Positions 5,763 to 7,855 of a stretch of DNA of 7,855 nucleotides are shown here, one piece after another. The DNA comes from Bacillota bacterium. GTDB lineage: Bacteria; Bacillota; Dethiobacteria; DTU022. The notes beneath the pieces were generated by a model, which saw only the letters and a list, made by a program, of their open reading frames with translations, was not told where the DNA came from and ran no database searches. The DNA is taken from NCBI GenBank assembly GCA_012510305.1, contig JAAZIE010000172.1:1-7855 (forward strand), given 5' to 3'. Position 1 is the stretch's first letter; every line of letters starts with the position of its first letter. Position numbers and translations under genes: made by a program.

Positions 5763-6739
5763 AAAGAAAACCTCCTCTGTAATTGCAGCAGCATCCCTTC
5801 GAGAGCAAGGCGGCGGTTCACATTGGTAGCCTCCAGTTCCTGAATCGTTCCCTGGAGCAGCGCCATCGCCTCTTCCAGGCCTACCGGAAAAACCACCCCG
5901 GCCCAACGCCGCGCCTCTTTGGGATTGATCAACAGCGACTCGCTGCCGCAAACCAGGAACAGCAGGCCGTCGCGGCAAACGAAATAGAGCAGCTCCAGAA
6001 AAAAAAGAAGATCCTCCCGGCCGGCCAGGTCCCCGGCCAGGGCCAATATTTCTCGCGAAGAGCAGCCTTTTTGGGCCAGCTTCAAGGCGATTTCAGCCGC
6101 CCTGGTCATTTCCTCTTCGAATGTTTCACTTGCCGCCAGCTCCAGGGCCAGCCCCGGCAGCCCCTTGCTCAGACGCGAGATCAGCTGCGCTCGCTCCGGA
6201 GAAAGCCCCTCTTTTTTTATGAGCAGATCAAGGATCGCAGCGCTGCTTAAAGGCTGCAGCGTAAAACGCTGGCAGCGGGAAAGGATGGTGGCAGGAAGCT
6301 GCTGCGGCCTGTCGGCGAGCAGGATGAAATAGAGGCCGCGCGGCGGCTCTTCCAGTATTTTTAAAAGCGAAGCACAGGCTTCAGCGGTCATCTGCCCCGC
6401 TTCTTCAATCAGGCAGACCCGGTTGCCGCCTTCCAGGTAAAATTGGCCCCGGATCCGGCGAACCTGGTCAATCCCCAGCCGGCGGCCCTGCGGTTGCAGG
6501 TGAAACAAGTTCGTAGCCCCGCCCGAGCGAAAGCGGCGGCACGACGGGCAATCTTCGCAGGGTTCCGCCCCATCCCGGCCGGAGCAGAGCAGTGCCCGGG
6601 CCAGCGCCAGTCCCCAGCTTTTTTTACCGCTTCCCGGGGGACCGCAAAAGAGCACGGCATGGCTGACCGCTCCTGCTTTTAATTTTCCCGTTAAGGCCCG
6701 CCGCAACCCCTCCTGACCGCGGAGATCTTTGAAGTTCAC
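5750..6739 (-). CDS. holB: DNA polymerase III clamp-loader subunit delta-prime
   Basis: A 329-residue AAA+ protein of the clamp loader, which with DnaX and HolA opens the beta clamp and places it on DNA. Numbered from the GTG at 6739: the start MNFKDLRGQEGL resembles the family's 'F.dI.GQ' opening; Walker A GPPGSGKKS is at 33-41; a four-cysteine zinc site is Cys52, Cys61, Cys64 and Cys67; LIEEA (about 110-114) is the Walker B region; LLKILEEPP is at 125-133; and the SRC motif is at 154-156. The C-terminal collar domain is less conserved. An upstream GTG at 6748 is also in frame, but the G-run is then in contact with it, whereas it is 8 nt from the 6739 start. With the 6739 start, the gene overlaps the tmk stop as GTGA, which suggests translational coupling. 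Its end overlaps ricT by 13 nt. Confidence 0.94.
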   Translation of the reverse strand: MNFKDLRGQEGLRRALTGKLKAGAVSHAVLFCGPPGSGKKSWGLALARALLCSGRDGAEPCEDCPSCRRFRSGGATNLFHLQPQGRRLGIDQVRRIRGQFYLEGGNRVCLIEEAGQMTAEACASLLKILEEPPRGLYFILLADRPQQLPATILSRCQRFTLQPLSSAAILDLLIKKEGLSPERAQLISRLSKGLPGLALELAASETFEEEMTRAAEIALKLAQKGCSSREILALAGDLAGREDLLFFLELLYFVCRDGLLFLVCGSESLLINPKEARRWAGVVFPVGLEEAMALLQGTIQELEATNVNRRLALEGMLLQLQRRFSLCQG

Positions 6740-7362
6740 CGGGTGCACCCCCCCCGGAGCAGCGCATCGGCGGCCAACCAGACCGCCTCGTGCTGCCGTT
6801 CGGCCGGGCCGGTGGCATCGATCAAGGAAAACCGGTGAGGCTGCTCTTCGGCTATAGCGAGGTATCCCCGGCGGACCCGCCGGTGATAGGTTAGATCCCG
6901 CTCTTCGATGCGATCGCCGCCGCCGCCGCGGCGGCGGAGCGCTTCTTCCACAGAAAGATCAAATAAAAAGGTGAGGTGGGGCTGTAACCCCCCGGTTACT
7001 TTTTCGTTAAGCGCGCCAATCCAGGCCCGATCACCGCCGCCGCCGTACCCCTGGTAAGCCACTGTAGAATCAAAATAGCGATCGCAGATAACCACCAGCC
7101 CTTTTTCCAGGGCAGGCCGGATCACCGCGGCCACGAGCTCGGCCCGCGCAGCCATGTAGAGCAATATCTCCGTATCGTTGGTCAGAGAATGCTCCTTTTG
7201 CAGCAAGAGAAACCGGAGCTTTTCCCCCACAGGGGTGCCGCCGGGTTCGCGAATTAAAAGGTGGGGGATCGCCTCGTCCCCAAGCCGTCTTTTAAGCAAA
7301 CCGGCCTGGGTTGTTTTCCCGCAGCTGTCGATCCCCTCCAACGTAATCAAAAAACCGTTCAA
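6736..7362 (-). CDS. tmk: Thymidylate kinase (dTMP kinase)
   Basis: A 208-residue P-loop kinase that phosphorylates dTMP to dTDP with ATP, needed for dTTP supply. Motifs in order: P-loop EGIDSCGKTTQ (9-19), REPGGTPVGEKLR (38-50) for dTMP binding, CDRYFDSTVAYQG (93-105) with the DRY signature, and the LID region RRRGGGGDRIEERD (143-156). Length is typical. The P-loop has Ser-Cys where Gly-Ser is common. Two Gly4-Asp-Arg runs (107-112 and 146-151) are unusual. The start is a TTG at 7362-7360, with AAGGA about 11 nt upstream and MNGFLITLEGID as in the family; no better start is near. It is first in tmk-holB-ricT, behind its own promoter and the guaB terminator. The yaaQ and yaaR genes that lie between tmk and holB in B. 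subtilis are absent. Confidence 0.97.
   Translation of the reverse strand: MNGFLITLEGIDSCGKTTQAGLLKRRLGDEAIPHLLIREPGGTPVGEKLRFLLLQKEHSLTNDTEILLYMAARAELVAAVIRPALEKGLVVICDRYFDSTVAYQGYGGGGDRAWIGALNEKVTGGLQPHLTFLFDLSVEEALRRRGGGGDRIEERDLTYHRRVRRGYLAIAEEQPHRFSLIDATGPAERQHEAVWLAADALLRGGCTR
6911..7045. repeat. GCC-rich direct repeats and palindrome inside tmk
   Basis: CGATCGCCGCCGCCGCCG (6911-6928) recurs as CGATCACCGCCGCCGCCG (7028-7045), an 18-nt direct repeat with one mismatch, each copy encoding Gly4-Asp-Arg in Tmk. The first copy runs into a perfect 18-nt palindrome at 6920-6937 (CCGCCGCCG with CGGCGGCGG). The repeat stays in frame and falls in loops, so it is probably tolerated coding repetition. 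Confidence 0.8.
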
Positions 7363-7402
7363 GGCTTTTTTCGTCCTTTGACTGGTGATCTAGTGCCCCT
7401 TA

Positions 7403-7411
7403 ATTATAGCA
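7403..7411 (-). promoter_or_regulatory. Extended -10 promoter of tmk-holB-ricT
   Basis: On the minus strand TATAAT (7408-7403) is preceded by TGC (7411-7409), a perfect extended -10. The -35 position falls inside the guaB terminator stem and does not resemble TTGACA, which is tolerable for extended -10 promoters. The predicted start near 7397 gives a leader of about 35 nt to the tmk TTG. Confidence 0.62.
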
Positions 7412-7412
7412 T

Positions 7413-7443
7413 AAAAAAACCGCGGGTATCCGGATCCGCGGTT
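7413..7443 (-). terminator. Rho-independent terminator of guaB
   Basis: On the minus strand AACCGCGG (7443-7436) pairs with CCGCGGTT (7425-7418), extended by an A-T and a G-U pair, around a 6-nt loop, and continues into a run of seven T (7419-7413). It lies 41 nt after the guaB stop and just before the tmk -10. Confidence 0.88.
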
Positions 7444-7457
7444 GAACCGGCCGGTTC
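7444..7457. repeat. Perfect 14-nt palindrome next to the guaB terminator
   Basis: GAACCGGCCGGTTC is its own reverse complement and directly abuts the terminator stem, between it and the guaB stop. It could add to the 3' hairpin of the guaB mRNA or be a protein site; the sequence does not decide. Confidence 0.55.
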
Positions 7458-7484
7458 TTGTCACAAATTCATACCCGTAAAATA

Positions 7485-7855
7485 TCAAAAGCTGTAGTTG
7501 GGAGCCTCCTTGGTGATCTGGACCCCGTGGGGATGGTTTTCCTGTAAACCGGCACCGGTAATGCGGATAAACTTGGTTTTACGCTGCAGCTCGCCAATAT
7601 TCTCCACGCCGCAATAACCCATCCCCGCACGCAGGCCCCCCATAAGCTGGTAGACCATGTCGCTCACAGTACCGCGAAAAGGAACCCGCCCTTCAATCCC
7701 CTCGGGGACAAGTTTTTGATCCTGCTCCTGGAAATAGCGGTCGCTCGCGCCCGCTTTCATCGCTCCCAAAGAACCCATGCCGCGATATACTTTATAACTC
7801 CGCCCCTGGTATATTTCAAACTCGCCCGGGCTCTCTTCCGTACCGGCCAGGAGAC
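7485..7855 (-). CDS. guaB: IMP dehydrogenase, C-terminal part (partial)
   Basis: The last 123 residues of an inosine-5'-monophosphate dehydrogenase, which oxidises IMP to XMP with NAD+ in the first committed step of GTP synthesis. The gene runs off the right edge of the window. The visible part begins LLAGTEESPGE, then EIYQGRSYKVYRGMGSLGAM with the conserved YRGMGS phrase before the flap, then DRYFQE with the catalytic Arg-Tyr pair, EGIEGRVPFRGTV, the GGLRAGMGYCG segment, and the usual tail HPHGVQITKEAPNYSF. No defect is visible. It is followed by a strong terminator, so it is a separate unit from tmk-holB-ricT, although both serve nucleotide supply. Confidence 0.97.
   Translation of the reverse strand, partial: LLAGTEESPGEFEIYQGRSYKVYRGMGSLGAMKAGASDRYFQEQDQKLVPEGIEGRVPFRGTVSDMVYQLMGGLRAGMGYCGVENIGELQRKTKFIRITGAGLQENHPHGVQITKEAPNYSF

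Noticed and set aside
5763..5978. Upstream extension of ricT in the same frame
   Set aside because: The added residues lie inside holB in another frame and are low-complexity; the ATG at 5762 has an excellent Shine-Dalgarno and matches the family N-terminus.
1..7855. CRISPR arrays, tRNA or rRNA genes, insertion sequences, prophage or defence genes
   Set aside because: No spaced repeats, RNA gene folds, transposase motifs or terminal inverted repeats were seen; all sizeable stretches are explained by the annotated genes.

Overview
The window looks like core chromosome from a Gram-positive, probably endospore-forming Firmicute of the Clostridia type, perhaps an anaerobic Peptococcaceae-like lineage. 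The signs are the gene order tmk-holB-ricT / abrB / metG-tatD, which follows the Bacillus subtilis tmk...yabE region; strong Shine-Dalgarno sites; consensus SigA promoters, several with an extended -10; GTG and TTG starts; and an AbrB gene with what looks like a tandem Spo0A-box operator. Genus is not determined. Coding DNA is fairly GC-rich and the leaders are AT-rich.

Left end, plus strand (1-1021): the tail of an SCP2 sterol-carrier-type gene, then a classical short-chain dehydrogenase/reductase, ending at a strong terminator. A second terminator faces it from the minus strand. Together they separate this lipid or redox operon from everything to the right.

Centre, minus strand (1052-4595): metG (methionyl-tRNA synthetase) is read from a consensus promoter with a leader of only about 30 nt. 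tatD starts 1 nt after the metG stop. Then comes a membrane-anchored RlpA-like double-psi beta-barrel protein, in the position where B. subtilis has yabE.

Divergent abrB (plus strand, about 4671-5069): an AbrB/SpoVT-type regulator starting at TTG, with its own promoter, two 0A-box-like heptamers just downstream of the predicted start point, and a terminator.

Right part, minus strand (5124-7855): the end of guaB (IMP dehydrogenase) with a terminator; then tmk-holB-ricT as one tightly overlapping operon read from an extended -10 promoter that abuts the guaB terminator. These genes serve GTP and dTTP synthesis, the replication clamp loader, and the Fe-S protein RicT, known in Bacillus to promote Spo0A phosphorylation and RNA processing.

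Most of the window is housekeeping and I see no new defence, mobile or biosynthetic system, no CRISPR and no RNA genes. The points most worth a look are the Spo0A-box pair at abrB, the short RicT, the RlpA-for-YabE replacement, and the SDR with an unusual insertion next to an SCP2 gene.
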